64,000 nt of DNA. Source: Thalassotalea loyana (GTDB lineage Bacteria > Pseudomonadota > Gammaproteobacteria > Enterobacterales > Alteromonadaceae). The stretch is taken from NCBI RefSeq assembly GCF_030161435.1, contig NZ_BSSV01000001.1, positions 806,001-870,000 on the forward strand. The letters are read 5' to 3'. Within the stretch, counting starts at the first letter, position 1. The number at the start of each line of letters is the position of its first letter. This document shows positions 36,068-44,197 of the stretch, in pieces. Below the pieces are notes generated by a model that worked only from the letters and a program-made list of their open reading frames with translations, was not told the origin of the DNA and did not search any database. Position numbers and translations under genes: made by a program.

Positions 36068-38203
36068 GTGAATCAAGCACTCAAATCTTTACTTCAAGAG
36101 CATTTGGAGTTCCTTAAAAATTATAGGGTTCGACAGTTAATTGTTTACCTTGGTGAGAGCCAATGGGCGCAGCAGCAAATTGGTCAATTAACTAACGATT
36201 TTGAACAATGCCTGACCTATAGTGATAGTGATAAAGTCCAAGGCGAAGTATCAAAGCGGAACCTTCATCAATATTTAGGGACTGAGGCAGATTTTGTCGC
36301 TATTTATACTGACGCATTCGAGCCAACACCGTTTGCCTTGTTAGCCGGCGTATTAAAGGCTGGAGGCATTTGTTTTCTGGCGCTTTGTCCGAAAAATCTT
36401 CAAACGAGCCGATTCGCAAACTACTTCCTTGAACAATGTCGACAATCAGAATTTCATCTTGTTATTGAGCAATCAATGGCTCACAACATGGTTGGTGAAC
36501 TCTTAGCTAAGAGCCGTGATGCCTACGGTAATGGAAATTTCGGAAAAGGCAGTGAGAATAAGCATTCAAAGCACAACGCACTATGTCTGACGCATGAACA
36601 AGATCAGGCTGTGTCTTTATTACTTCAGCATCATCTCGATAATATTGAGCCATCGACGATTGTTCTCACCGCAGATAGAGGGAGAGGAAAGTCGAGTGCC
36701 TTGGCAATTTTCACTGCATCATTTTTAGTGAATGAAAGTCAATCGAAACGCGTGGTGATCACTGCGCCAAAAAAGACGAGTGTCGCTATATTCTTTCAAC
36801 AGTTTGCTCAGACACTACGGATTTTAATCCCCGAGACAGCATTGTATGAAACACTCTTAAGTCGCGTAAGTTTTCATGCAATTGATGATATTGCGCTAAA
36901 TACACCACAAGCTGATCTTCTGTTAATTGATGAAGCCTCAGGCATTCCAGTACCAATACTAGAGCGTTTTGTTGCTCAGTATGAAAAAACCGTATTCGCT
37001 ACAACGGTGCATGGATATGAAGGGGCAGGGCGTGGGTTTGTCTATAAATTTTTGAATCATTTGGCTCAGCGGCAAAAAACAACGGGATTGGTCTTTGAAC
37101 AGTTTCATATGAATGAGCCAATTCGTTGGTCTCAAGAATGCCCGCTTGAACAATTCACGTTTGATACACTGTTATTAAATGCAGAAATCAGTAATGCACG
37201 CACATTGATGGCTGATAACAAATCCACTCAAGTTATCAAATTAGATAAAGACGTATTATTAAACAATCATCAACTACTACGCGAAGTTTTTGCCTTGTTG
37301 GTAAGTGCACACTACCAAACCTCTACCTCTGATTTTAAGTTGTTATTAGATCATGAACTGTTAGATATACATGGCATGATGATAGACGAAACCTTGGTTG
37401 GTGTTGCGCTGATGGTTCGTGAGTTAGCGATTCCTGAGTACGTTCGAGAAGGTGTTATTGCAGGTAATCGACGGGTTCGTGATCATTTTACCGCGCAATC
37501 TGTAGTTCAACATTTAGGGTTTAATGACGCCGTGTCATTATCATTTTATCGTGTCATGCGTATTGCCATTCATCCAGATCTACAGGGGCATCAACTCGGT
37601 AGTCAGTTGATGTCGGAAATTGAGTCGTATGCCAAAACACTTTCGATAGATGCGTTGTCGACTAGTTTTGGCGTGAATCCAAGTTTGCTTAATTTTTGGC
37701 ATAATAATCAATTTAATTTGATTCGTCTTGGCATGAAAAAAGATCATGCGAGTGCAGAGTTCTCGGGTTTATTTATAAAACCATTAACTAAGGCCGCTGG
37801 TGTGCTTAACCAACGTGCAGAACAAGAGTTTTATCGTGGTTTTCAGACATTATTGCCGCATGTATGGCAAGACTTAGACACGAAAATTGTAGAACAATTA
37901 AGTTATCATGTTCCTTCAAACCAAGATAATGAAATTACCGCCTATGATTTACAATCACTCGCTGATTTTGCCTATGGAAAGCGGTTACTACTTAATTGTT
38001 TACCGAGCATCAAACGTGTATTGATTGACATGAGAAAGCACGGAAAGGAAACGCGCTTTCCAGCGTTAGCGCAATACGTATTTGAACAACCAAGTGTGCA
38101 AGAGATATGTAACGCGTATAGCTTAACGGGCAAAAAGGCGTTTAATCAGTATTGCCAAAAAGCATGCGCAGAAATGATTGAACAAGGCTACTGCTTAGCT
38201 TAG
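36068..38203 (+). CDS. tmcA: tRNA(Met) cytidine acetyltransferase TmcA
   Basis: TmcA makes N4-acetylcytidine at the wobble position of elongator tRNA-Met. The 711-residue protein has an N-terminal DUF1726 part, a RecA-like helicase/ATPase with Walker A 'TADRGRGKSS' (201-210) and Walker B 'LLLIDEASGIPVP', a GNAT acetyltransferase with 'RVMRIAIHPDLQGHQLGSQLM', and the C-terminal tRNA-binding region. The only reasonable start is GTG 36068, which lacks a visible Shine-Dalgarno. Divergent from napE. Confidence 0.95.
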   Translation: MNQALKSLLQEHLEFLKNYRVRQLIVYLGESQWAQQQIGQLTNDFEQCLTYSDSDKVQGEVSKRNLHQYLGTEADFVAIYTDAFEPTPFALLAGVLKAGGICFLALCPKNLQTSRFANYFLEQCRQSEFHLVIEQSMAHNMVGELLAKSRDAYGNGNFGKGSENKHSKHNALCLTHEQDQAVSLLLQHHLDNIEPSTIVLTADRGRGKSSALAIFTASFLVNESQSKRVVITAPKKTSVAIFFQQFAQTLRILIPETALYETLLSRVSFHAIDDIALNTPQADLLLIDEASGIPVPILERFVAQYEKTVFATTVHGYEGAGRGFVYKFLNHLAQRQKTTGLVFEQFHMNEPIRWSQECPLEQFTFDTLLLNAEISNARTLMADNKSTQVIKLDKDVLLNNHQLLREVFALLVSAHYQTSTSDFKLLLDHELLDIHGMMIDETLVGVALMVRELAIPEYVREGVIAGNRRVRDHFTAQSVVQHLGFNDAVSLSFYRVMRIAIHPDLQGHQLGSQLMSEIESYAKTLSIDALSTSFGVNPSLLNFWHNNQFNLIRLGMKKDHASAEFSGLFIKPLTKAAGVLNQRAEQEFYRGFQTLLPHVWQDLDTKIVEQLSYHVPSNQDNEITAYDLQSLADFAYGKRLLLNCLPSIKRVLIDMRKHGKETRFPALAQYVFEQPSVQEICNAYSLTGKKAFNQYCQKACAEMIEQGYCLA

Positions 38204-38226
38204 ATAGCCTTGTCCAGGTTGCGTTG

Positions 38227-38763
38227 TTACTTTAATTTACTCGCAAAAGTTTTCTTGAATTTTGCCAGCTTAGGTGACACTACCATTTGGCAGTATTGAT
38301 TTTCAGGGTTGTTGTTAAAGTAATCTTTGTGCTCTTGCTCTGCAGGATAAAATGTTTGAGCAGCTTCCACTTCAGTGACCACATTACCTTGCCAAATCTC
38401 ATCCGCTTCAATTTCACTAATTAATTGTTCAGCTAACGCTTTCTGTTCGTCATTATGGTAGAAAACTGCACTTCGGTATTGTGTGCCAACATCATTTCCT
38501 TGACGGTTTAGTTGTGTTGGATCGTGTAATGCGAAGAAAATTTCTAACACTTCTTGTGTTGAAATAACGTCAGAATCGAATGTAAGTCTAACAACTTCAG
38601 CGTGACCTGTATTGCCGCTACATACTTCTTTGTAGCTCGGGTTTGTCGTTGTGCCATTACTGTAGCCTGACTCAGCATTGATAATACCACTAACACTAAG
38701 ATACGCGGCTTCAATACACCAAAAACAGCCACCAGCTAATGTAATTTGTTGTGCCATTGTCAT
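38227..38763 (-). CDS. msrA: peptide methionine sulfoxide reductase MsrA
   Basis: MsrA reduces methionine-S-sulfoxide in proteins. The 178-residue enzyme has the catalytic 'GGCFWCIEAAY' (11-21; Cys13 nucleophile), 'GYSNGTTTNPSYKEVCSGNTGHAE' core cited as 'SYKEVCSGNTGHAEVV', and 'QEHKDYFNNNPENQYCQ'. Start ATG 38763 or the ATG two codons later, which has better spacing from AGGT. Upstream lie two tandem met boxes (38808-38823), so control by the MetJ repressor is likely. Confidence 0.96.
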   Translation of the reverse strand: MTMAQQITLAGGCFWCIEAAYLSVSGIINAESGYSNGTTTNPSYKEVCSGNTGHAEVVRLTFDSDVISTQEVLEIFFALHDPTQLNRQGNDVGTQYRSAVFYHNDEQKALAEQLISEIEADEIWQGNVVTEVEAAQTFYPAEQEHKDYFNNNPENQYCQMVVSPKLAKFKKTFASKLK

Positions 38764-38807
38764 TTACCTAAACAAAAATATTTCAATTGTCGCTAAAGAT
38801 AAACTAT

Positions 38808-38823
38808 AGACGTTTAGACGTCT
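38808..38823. promoter_or_regulatory. tandem MetJ boxes upstream of msrA
   Basis: AGACGTTT (38808-38815) and AGACGTCT (38816-38823) are two adjacent 8-bp met boxes; the second is identical to the MetJ consensus and the first differs at one base. They lie in a 14-bp-arm inverted repeat (38799-38812 with 38819-38832), 45 bp upstream of the msrA start. On the minus strand -10-like hexamers TATAGA and TATAGT flank the site, so bound repressor would cover the promoter. Confidence 0.82.
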
Positions 38824-38885
38824 ATAGTTTATTTGTAACAAGTTAGAATTATTTTTTATACCACAGGCTTGGCATATTTGCGTAG

Positions 38886-39998
38886 CTACATATTATACGC
38901 AACATGTTGATGGAATCTTACCATCACTGCATCTTTGCTAGGGGTTAGGTTTAATTCGCCAAGCATGGTATTAACGGCTGAATTTATTTGATTTAAAAAA
39001 CGACCGTAACCTAACTCTGTGCGATTTTCTTCACTTGCTACGAATACTAGTTGAAACTGGTCAACTAACTCACTTGCATTCCACCAACTCATCATTCCAC
39101 AAGGTTTGTCTGCTGGATTGTAACCAAGCATTTGTAATTCGCCCTGACGCGAAATCGTATGCGATGGTGAATATCTAACAATAGGGACAAGGCCATTGGC
39201 AACTAAGGCACCATTATTCAAATTAAACTGTAAGCTCGACTTTGATAATGCTTTCGTTATTTCACTATATAACGGGTTATAAGGGTCTGCCGCCTGGTGG
39301 TCAATATCCATTGTTGCAAGCAAATCTTGGGTTATAGGAATATTTACTACGGCGTAAGTCATTGCAGAGATCTCTTCTGGTAATTGGACGTTTTGTGCCA
39401 AATACCTGTTTCGAATTGTTCTTAGCTTATGTACTTGTGTTTGCTCATAACCTTTGTGTTTAGCGAAAAGGTCATAGGTAAGGTGTTGATGATCTCTCAA
39501 ACGAAGTACCTGCTTAGGCAGCGATATCTTTTCACAGTAATCTGCTAACAGTTGATTCGCTTTAGCGTGGAAACTTGCTGCATTCAGGCGAATATCTTGG
39601 CCAGTACTCAGCAACAATAAACTTACTTTCTTAGCTTTGATATTCGGATCGTAAAATGCTTTTTGTAGCGAGTGATACTGTGGGTTGTAATAAAACAGTA
39701 TTTGTTGATTTGTTTGCCATTGATGCATTTCTTCGCTAAAACGAACGCGCACTAATTTATCATTGGCAATAAATTGTCCATTTGTGATTTCGTAATGTGA
39801 GCAAAGATCAAAAAATGCTTGGGATAAATATTGATATAGTCCATTAAAGTTTGTCGACAAATCTAGCGATTGGTTTGATGACAGGGTTTCAATCAAATCA
39901 TCATCTAAGTTGAATTCAGCCAGAATGTACTGGTTATCTCGAATACTACCTGTAATAAAGGCTTTATTTGCAGCGCTACGCTTTCTGATAATTGACAT
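38886..39998 (-). CDS. uncharacterised protein made of a tandem duplication
   Basis: I do not recognise this 370-residue family. I place the start at ATG 39998, preceded by GGAGG at 5 bp, rather than at ATG 40010. The sequence is two related halves. Half 1 (about 24-177) has 'EITNGQFIANDKLVRVRF', 'ILFYYNPQ' and ends 'RLRDHQHLTYDL'; half 2 (about 214-370) has 'FNLNNGALVANGLVPIVRY', 'LQMLGYNPA' and ends 'MVRFHQHVAYNM'. It has no signal peptide or membrane helix and is probably cytoplasmic. A TGACA-N6-TGTCA repeat sits 47-62 bp upstream of the start. Confidence 0.72.
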   Translation of the reverse strand: MSIIRKRSAANKAFITGSIRDNQYILAEFNLDDDLIETLSSNQSLDLSTNFNGLYQYLSQAFFDLCSHYEITNGQFIANDKLVRVRFSEEMHQWQTNQQILFYYNPQYHSLQKAFYDPNIKAKKVSLLLLSTGQDIRLNAASFHAKANQLLADYCEKISLPKQVLRLRDHQHLTYDLFAKHKGYEQTQVHKLRTIRNRYLAQNVQLPEEISAMTYAVVNIPITQDLLATMDIDHQAADPYNPLYSEITKALSKSSLQFNLNNGALVANGLVPIVRYSPSHTISRQGELQMLGYNPADKPCGMMSWWNASELVDQFQLVFVASEENRTELGYGRFLNQINSAVNTMLGELNLTPSKDAVMVRFHQHVAYNM

Positions 39999-40044
39999 AT
40001 TGTCCTCCATGTCAGTTGATTGGCGCTACTATAGTTTTCAAAGA

Positions 40045-40060
40045 TGACAAAAAAGTGTCA
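40045..40060. promoter_or_regulatory. TGACA-N6-TGTCA inverted repeat
   Basis: TGACA (40045-40049), AAAAAG, TGTCA (40056-40060), just upstream of the duplicated-domain gene. Similar repeats occur at 40099-40122, 40829-40844 and 40971-41006. The binding protein is unknown. Confidence 0.4.
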
Positions 40061-40098
40061 GCTAATGCCGATTTAGCTAGTAAGTTAATGAATTTTTT

Positions 40099-40122
40099 AT
40101 GACAATGACAAGCAAAGTCATT
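40099..40122. promoter_or_regulatory. TATGAC/AATGAC-GTCATT repeat before the DUF3820 gene
   Basis: TATGACA (40099-40105) is followed by AATGAC (40104-40109) paired with GTCATT (40117-40122). The unit resembles, in inverted orientation, the longer repeat at 40971-41006 (both contain CAAGCAAA on one strand). Confidence 0.4.
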
Positions 40123-40137
40123 AAGTAAAATATTCTG

Positions 40138-40371
40138 ATGGATGAGCTGTTAAACGACGCCCAAGGGCAAGCGTTTTTGAAACAAACCGTAAACACCAAA
40201 ATGCCTTTTGGTAAATATGCTGGCAGTAAACTGTTGCATTTGCCAGAGCCATATCTCGTTTGGTTTAACGCTAAAGGTTTCCCGGATGGAAAATTGGGCC
40301 AACAGTTAGCGCTAATGTATGAAATCAAACTCAATGGTTTAGAGAAGATGCTTGAGCCACTCTTAGACTAA
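40138..40371 (+). CDS. DUF3820 family protein
   Basis: The 77-residue product carries the DUF3820 core 'MPFGKYAGSKLLHLPEPYL' and 'WFNAKGFPDGKLGQQLALM', then 'EIKLNGLEKMLEPLL'. Members are small cytoplasmic proteins; one Pseudomonas relative was described as quorum-sensing regulated, but the molecular role is not settled. Its stop codon abuts the stop codon of convergent maoP with no base between. Confidence 0.85.
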   Translation: MDELLNDAQGQAFLKQTVNTKMPFGKYAGSKLLHLPEPYLVWFNAKGFPDGKLGQQLALMYEIKLNGLEKMLEPLLD

Positions 40372-40743
40372 CTATCCTACTTCTAAATCTTCAATGTCAG
40401 CTGTTGGTGCCTCATTATCGTCATCAACCTTTCTTGTACCAAACAAGGTGTGAAATTGCTTCGGTGTTAGCACTTTGTTTTGGTATTTTAGCCAGGCTTT
40501 TTCAATTTTCGATTCAGCACCATAAAGGCCGTCGCAAACACCTTTAAATCGTTGTTCATCGTCAGTTATTGGTGCTCGTGTACCATTTGCGATATCACGC
40601 AATGCAATGCCATGCGTTTCAAGTATTTGAACTTCTGAGATGGAATAGTCACCACTTCGACTCATTCCACGAGGGTAGTTTTTGTCGTCATAAAAACGAC
40701 GGTTTGATAAAAAACTTTCATTTAAACTCTTTTGTGTGCTCAT
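40372..40743 (-). CDS. maoP: macrodomain Ori organization protein MaoP (DUF413)
   Basis: MaoP (formerly YifE) organises the Ori macrodomain in E. coli together with the site maoS. The 123-residue product aligns with it: 'NRRFYDDKNYPRGMSRSGDYS', here 'FYDDKNYPRGMSRSGDYS', 'ILETHGIALRDIANGTRAP', and 'KAWLKYQNKV...FHTLFGTRK'. It ends in an acidic tail. I could not identify a maoS-like site. Confidence 0.88.
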   Translation of the reverse strand: MSTQKSLNESFLSNRRFYDDKNYPRGMSRSGDYSISEVQILETHGIALRDIANGTRAPITDDEQRFKGVCDGLYGAESKIEKAWLKYQNKVLTPKQFHTLFGTRKVDDDNEAPTADIEDLEVG

Positions 40744-40828
40744 AATGACTCACCGCAAAAACAAAAAAATCAAAATTATTTAGCGCAATTTTTAACGCAA
40801 GTTTTCTTATCGATCAACAAAAATTTTA

Positions 40829-40844
40829 TGACAGTTTTATGTCG
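40829..40844. promoter_or_regulatory. TGACA-N6-TGTCG repeat upstream of maoP
   Basis: TGACA (40829-40833), GTTTTA, TGTCG (40840-40844) in the 358-bp gap between divergent maoP and rmf. Same spacing as the 40045 repeat, one mismatch. Confidence 0.35.
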
Positions 40845-40970
40845 AGTTATCTCACGACGTAATAAGTTAATTACGGGAAAAAACAGAAGCGAAAATTAAG
40901 CCAGAATTTGTAACCTAATGCTAAGTGTTTGATTTAATCTGGCAAAAAATCTTCTTAAATTAAAATTACA

Positions 40971-41006
40971 TTTTTATGACGAAATTTGCTTGCAATGTCA
41001 TAAAAA
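40971..41006. repeat. 10-bp inverted repeat upstream of rmf
   Basis: TTTTTATGAC (40971-40980) and GTCATAAAAA (40997-41006) are exact complements with a 16-nt spacer, about 95 bp upstream of the rmf start. It may be an operator or a diverged duplicate of the 40099-40122 unit. Confidence 0.6.
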
Positions 41007-41101
41007 GTTCTTTTTAATGAAATTGTCACTTAGCGAGATTTGCAGGTGGCCGCTAATATCAAAAATACATAGTTTTCAATGTTTTATGAGAGGTTTTGCC
41101 T

Positions 41102-41275
41102 ATGAAAAGACAGAAGAGAGATCGTTTAGATAGAGCGTTTTCAAATGGTTACCAAGCTGGTGTTTCTGGTCGCAGTCGCGACAATTGCCCATATCAAAAT
41201 ACAGATGCCAAATCCGAATGGCTAGGTGGTTGGCGTGAAGCCATGCACGACAAAAATATGGGACTCTTTAAGTAA
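41102..41275 (+). CDS. rmf: ribosome modulation factor
   Basis: RMF dimerises 70S ribosomes into inactive 100S particles in stationary phase. This 57-residue frame begins 'MKRQKRDRLDRAFSNGYQ', followed by 'AGVSGRSRDNCPYQ' and 'WLGGWREAMHDKNMGLFK', a near line-by-line match to E. coli Rmf (MKRQKRDRLERA..., CPYQ, WLGGWREAM). GAGAGG lies 8 bp before the ATG. It has its own terminator. The C-terminal end is slightly longer than in E. coli. Confidence 0.97.
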   Translation: MKRQKRDRLDRAFSNGYQAGVSGRSRDNCPYQNTDAKSEWLGGWREAMHDKNMGLFK

Positions 41276-41300
41276 ATAAATTTTCCTAATTTGACTAAAC

Positions 41301-41329
41301 AAAAGCCTGTGATTAACGCAGGCTTTTTT
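41301..41329 (+). terminator. Rho-independent terminator after rmf
   Basis: AAAAGCCTG and CAGGCTTTT pair around a 9-nt loop, followed by T-run. Confidence 0.88.
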
Positions 41330-41463
41330 GATCTTGGTGCCAAGAATCCCTGCTAAAACAACCAGCCAGCGTTTTTGTTATAAAACATTTTGAATATAAG
41401 ATAGTCTTTTTAGTTATAAGTGTTATGATAACGCCCAAAATTTATCTCATTGGTCGTTAGATA

Positions 41464-43773
41464 ATGCTGTCATTACGTGAAATTCAACCGCAAAAAAATG
41501 AAGTCTACTTAGACAATAATGCAACTACTCCCGTGCTTCCTCAGGCAATTGAGGCGGCTACTCATACCATGCAACTTTGCTACGGTAATCCAAGTAGCAG
41601 TCATATTACTGGTATTAAAGCTAAATACATTTTAGAAACAACTCGAGAGTTGACGAGACAAGTTATTGGCGCAAAAACAGGTCAGGTAATGTTTACCAGT
41701 GGCGCTACTGAAGGTATTCAAACGGCTATTATTTCGTCTTTAAATGCAGCTAAACAAAAATCTCAAAGCATTAAAGAGCCTGTGCTTCTATATGGCGCGA
41801 CAGAACATAAAGCTGTGCCAGAGTCTCTGAAACATTGGAATAAAATGCTAGATATCGGTGCGAAAGTGCTGGCGATACCCGTTGATGAACGCGGCATTTT
41901 AGATATGGATTTTATTGCGACTCATGTACCTAATGCATTGATGATTTGCACAATGATTGCGAATAATGAAACGGGGGTATATCAAGACATTGAATTGTTG
42001 GAAAAGACGATTCGCCAATACAATCAAGATGTTTTTTGGATGGTGGACTGTGTTCAAGCGTTGGGGAAGATCAAATTAGAAATCTCTAATACGACCATAG
42101 ATTATGCGCCTTTTAGTGGACACAAACTATATGCTCCAAAAGGCATTGGGATATTGTACGTCAGAGATAGTGCACCATTTACGCCGTTTATTGCAGGTGG
42201 CGGACAAGAAAGTGGTCTTAGATCGGGTACCGAGAATTTACCTGGTATCGCGGCATTACAAGCGGTTTTATCGTTGCTCAATGATCACGATGATCCAACG
42301 TTTAAAAGTACCACACAGTTGGAAAGATACCGTGAACAACTAACAGACACACTCATAAAAGCGTTTCCAGATATTGTTTTTAACCACGATTTTTCATGCT
42401 CGTTACCTACAACGATTAATTTCTCGGTAAAAGGTCTAACAAGTAAAGACATTATGGATTTATTTGATGCTGCACATATTCGTGTTAGCGCAGGATCTGC
42501 ATGTTCTTCTAAAGTGACTGGTAGTTTTGTGCTAGATGCTATGGGCAAACCTAAATGGCAAAGTGAGAGTGCGATTCGTATGTCTTTCGGTCCTGCGACG
42601 ACTCAACAGGAAATCGACGAAGCATGTGTTGCTATCAGCCAAGCGGTAAAAGCACTTCAAAGTAGCTGTTTAATTTTATCTGATACGGCAGACAACAGTA
42701 ATTTGGGAGTAGATGGCCTTCAGCAGTGGTTGTATGACAATGGCTGTACATGGTGTTTTGTTGATAAAGCCTCAAAACAATGTGCCGTCATCGATTTAGC
42801 GCCTGAATTGGTTAGCAAGTTTGAAACACTGGTTGAGTGCCAAGGTTACGAAGTCGTCGCCGTGTTATCAACTCATATCCATGAAGAAAACCAAGTTCAT
42901 CAAAATATTATTCAAACGCTCTGGCACAAAGATCAGACCAAATATGATTTCTTGGGTTGGCCACAACAAACTTCATTAGTCACGCTGGAAAATGGATTAA
43001 CGGTAGAAGCCTTAAACGTGGGTAATAAAGTGTTAGCACGTCTACCTTTACCTGGACATACCGCAAATAGTGTTGCTTATCTATTGGGCACTTCGGTTAA
43101 TCAGTCTTTAATGGCTGATAGCGTTGATTTTGTTTTTGTTGGCGATCTTATCCAAGTTAATGGGTTAGGGCGTTGTGATCACATTGATGGAGACGAGAAA
43201 TCATTATACCAGTCGCTACAATTACTAAATCAGTTAATCAGGCAAGATACATTATTGTGTCCAGCCCATGATTATCTGCAGCTGTTTAATACAACATTAG
43301 CGTTAGAAGCAAGTAGCCAACCATTACTTCAACAAGTGATTGATGGAGATATCTCTGAGCAAGCTTTTATCGCTGAAAAAATCAAACAAGATAGTGAATT
43401 GCCACCTTCTGACTTCAGTCAATACTGTGGTAGTATTGCGCAATTTAGTAACATCATTGAGCCTGTTCACCCAAACCAATTAGTTGAATTTATTCAAGCT
43501 GATCCGACAACCATTGTTGTTGATGTGCGTGAACCTCATGAATACGATGCGTACCCAGACTCAATGATCGCGGGCAAAACAATGGTTAACCTACCGCTAT
43601 CTCAAATCACCCAGTTTGTTCAGCGTCACAAGTCGCAACAATCGGATTTTAAATATGTCTGTATTTGCCGAAGTGGAAAGCGCAGTGAAGCGGCAGCAAA
43701 AACCCTGCAACGTAATAGCTTTGCCAACATCTATCATGTTCCTGGCGGCTTTGCTCTGCTCAATAAGGGCTAA
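41464..43773 (+). CDS. cysteine desulfurase / metallo-beta-lactamase / rhodanese triple fusion
   Basis: The 769-residue protein joins three sulfur-handling modules. Residues 1-400 are a class V aminotransferase of the NifS/IscS type: 'YLDNNATTPVLP', 'TEHKAVPESL' (His115 over PLP), 'SGHKLYAPKGIG' (PLP Lys221), and 'SAGSACSSK' (catalytic Cys347). Residues 420-640 resemble a glyoxalase II/persulfide-dioxygenase MBL domain: 'STHIHEENQVH' (His471, His473, but Glu475-Asn476 replace the usual Asp-His), 'LPGHTANS' (His532), 'FVGDLI' (Asp561), 'CPAHDY' (His602). Residues 665-769 are a rhodanese with 'CICRSGKRSE' (Cys735). It could release sulfur from cysteine, pass it on as persulfide and oxidise or transfer it. 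No isc genes are near. Confidence 0.88.
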   Translation: MLSLREIQPQKNEVYLDNNATTPVLPQAIEAATHTMQLCYGNPSSSHITGIKAKYILETTRELTRQVIGAKTGQVMFTSGATEGIQTAIISSLNAAKQKSQSIKEPVLLYGATEHKAVPESLKHWNKMLDIGAKVLAIPVDERGILDMDFIATHVPNALMICTMIANNETGVYQDIELLEKTIRQYNQDVFWMVDCVQALGKIKLEISNTTIDYAPFSGHKLYAPKGIGILYVRDSAPFTPFIAGGGQESGLRSGTENLPGIAALQAVLSLLNDHDDPTFKSTTQLERYREQLTDTLIKAFPDIVFNHDFSCSLPTTINFSVKGLTSKDIMDLFDAAHIRVSAGSACSSKVTGSFVLDAMGKPKWQSESAIRMSFGPATTQQEIDEACVAISQAVKALQSSCLILSDTADNSNLGVDGLQQWLYDNGCTWCFVDKASKQCAVIDLAPELVSKFETLVECQGYEVVAVLSTHIHEENQVHQNIIQTLWHKDQTKYDFLGWPQQTSLVTLENGLTVEALNVGNKVLARLPLPGHTANSVAYLLGTSVNQSLMADSVDFVFVGDLIQVNGLGRCDHIDGDEKSLYQSLQLLNQLIRQDTLLCPAHDYLQLFNTTLALEASSQPLLQQVIDGDISEQAFIAEKIKQDSELPPSDFSQYCGSIAQFSNIIEPVHPNQLVEFIQADPTTIVVDVREPHEYDAYPDSMIAGKTMVNLPLSQITQFVQRHKSQQSDFKYVCICRSGKRSEAAAKTLQRNSFANIYHVPGGFALLNKG

Positions 43774-43826
43774 TAAAGATCAGATAAAGTAGGTATTCAT
43801 CACTAGATGTTTCCTAAGGACTTGAT

Positions 43827-43859
43827 AAAATAGCGCTTAATCTAACAAGCGCTATTTTT
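43827..43859 (+). terminator. Rho-independent terminator after the triple-fusion gene
   Basis: AAAATAGCGCTT and AAGCGCTATTTT form a 12-bp stem with an 8-nt loop and T5. The next small gene starts only 3 bp later. Confidence 0.88.
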
Positions 43860-43861
43860 AT

Positions 43862-44017
43862 ATGTCTGAAACGCCCATGTCATCCAATAAAGATAAAAAG
43901 CAACCGTGGTGGCACACCGATTGTCCCTATTGCCGAAAAGTTCGGTTGTTTGTGATTTGGTTAGTGCTGATGTTGCTGGCTGACTATGCTTGGTTTCACG
44001 TCATATTCTCACCATAA
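43862..44017 (+). CDS. 51-residue membrane protein with a CPYC motif
   Basis: The frame reads 'MSETPMSSNKDKKQPWWHT', then 'DCPYCRKVRLFVIWLVLMLL' and a short tail 'ADYAWFHVIFSP'. The 'WWHTDCPYCRK' segment before a single membrane helix looks like a real zinc- or redox-type Cys pair on the cytoplasmic side. The coding look (polar start, CPYC, helix) argues for a gene, but the ATG follows a terminator immediately and lacks a ribosome-binding site; ATG at codon 6 is an alternative start. Function unknown. Confidence 0.6.
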   Translation: MSETPMSSNKDKKQPWWHTDCPYCRKVRLFVIWLVLMLLADYAWFHVIFSP

Positions 44018-44197
44018 ATATCTCAATTTTGTTGCACATTAGTTAATCGTTTATTTTTTTTAACATAAAACAAATGGTTGGCTTTGTTAGTTGTTGGCGA
44101 TGAACTATACTTCACGGCAATTAGCGTGCATTGAGCACTTGTTAGCCAGACTCTGGTTACTTTAACTTATTACCCTAAAAAGCGATTAGCAATACAA

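Noticed and set aside
40077-40334. Minus-strand frame opposite the DUF3820 gene
   Set aside because: It mirrors a gene with clear family motifs and has no coding features of its own.
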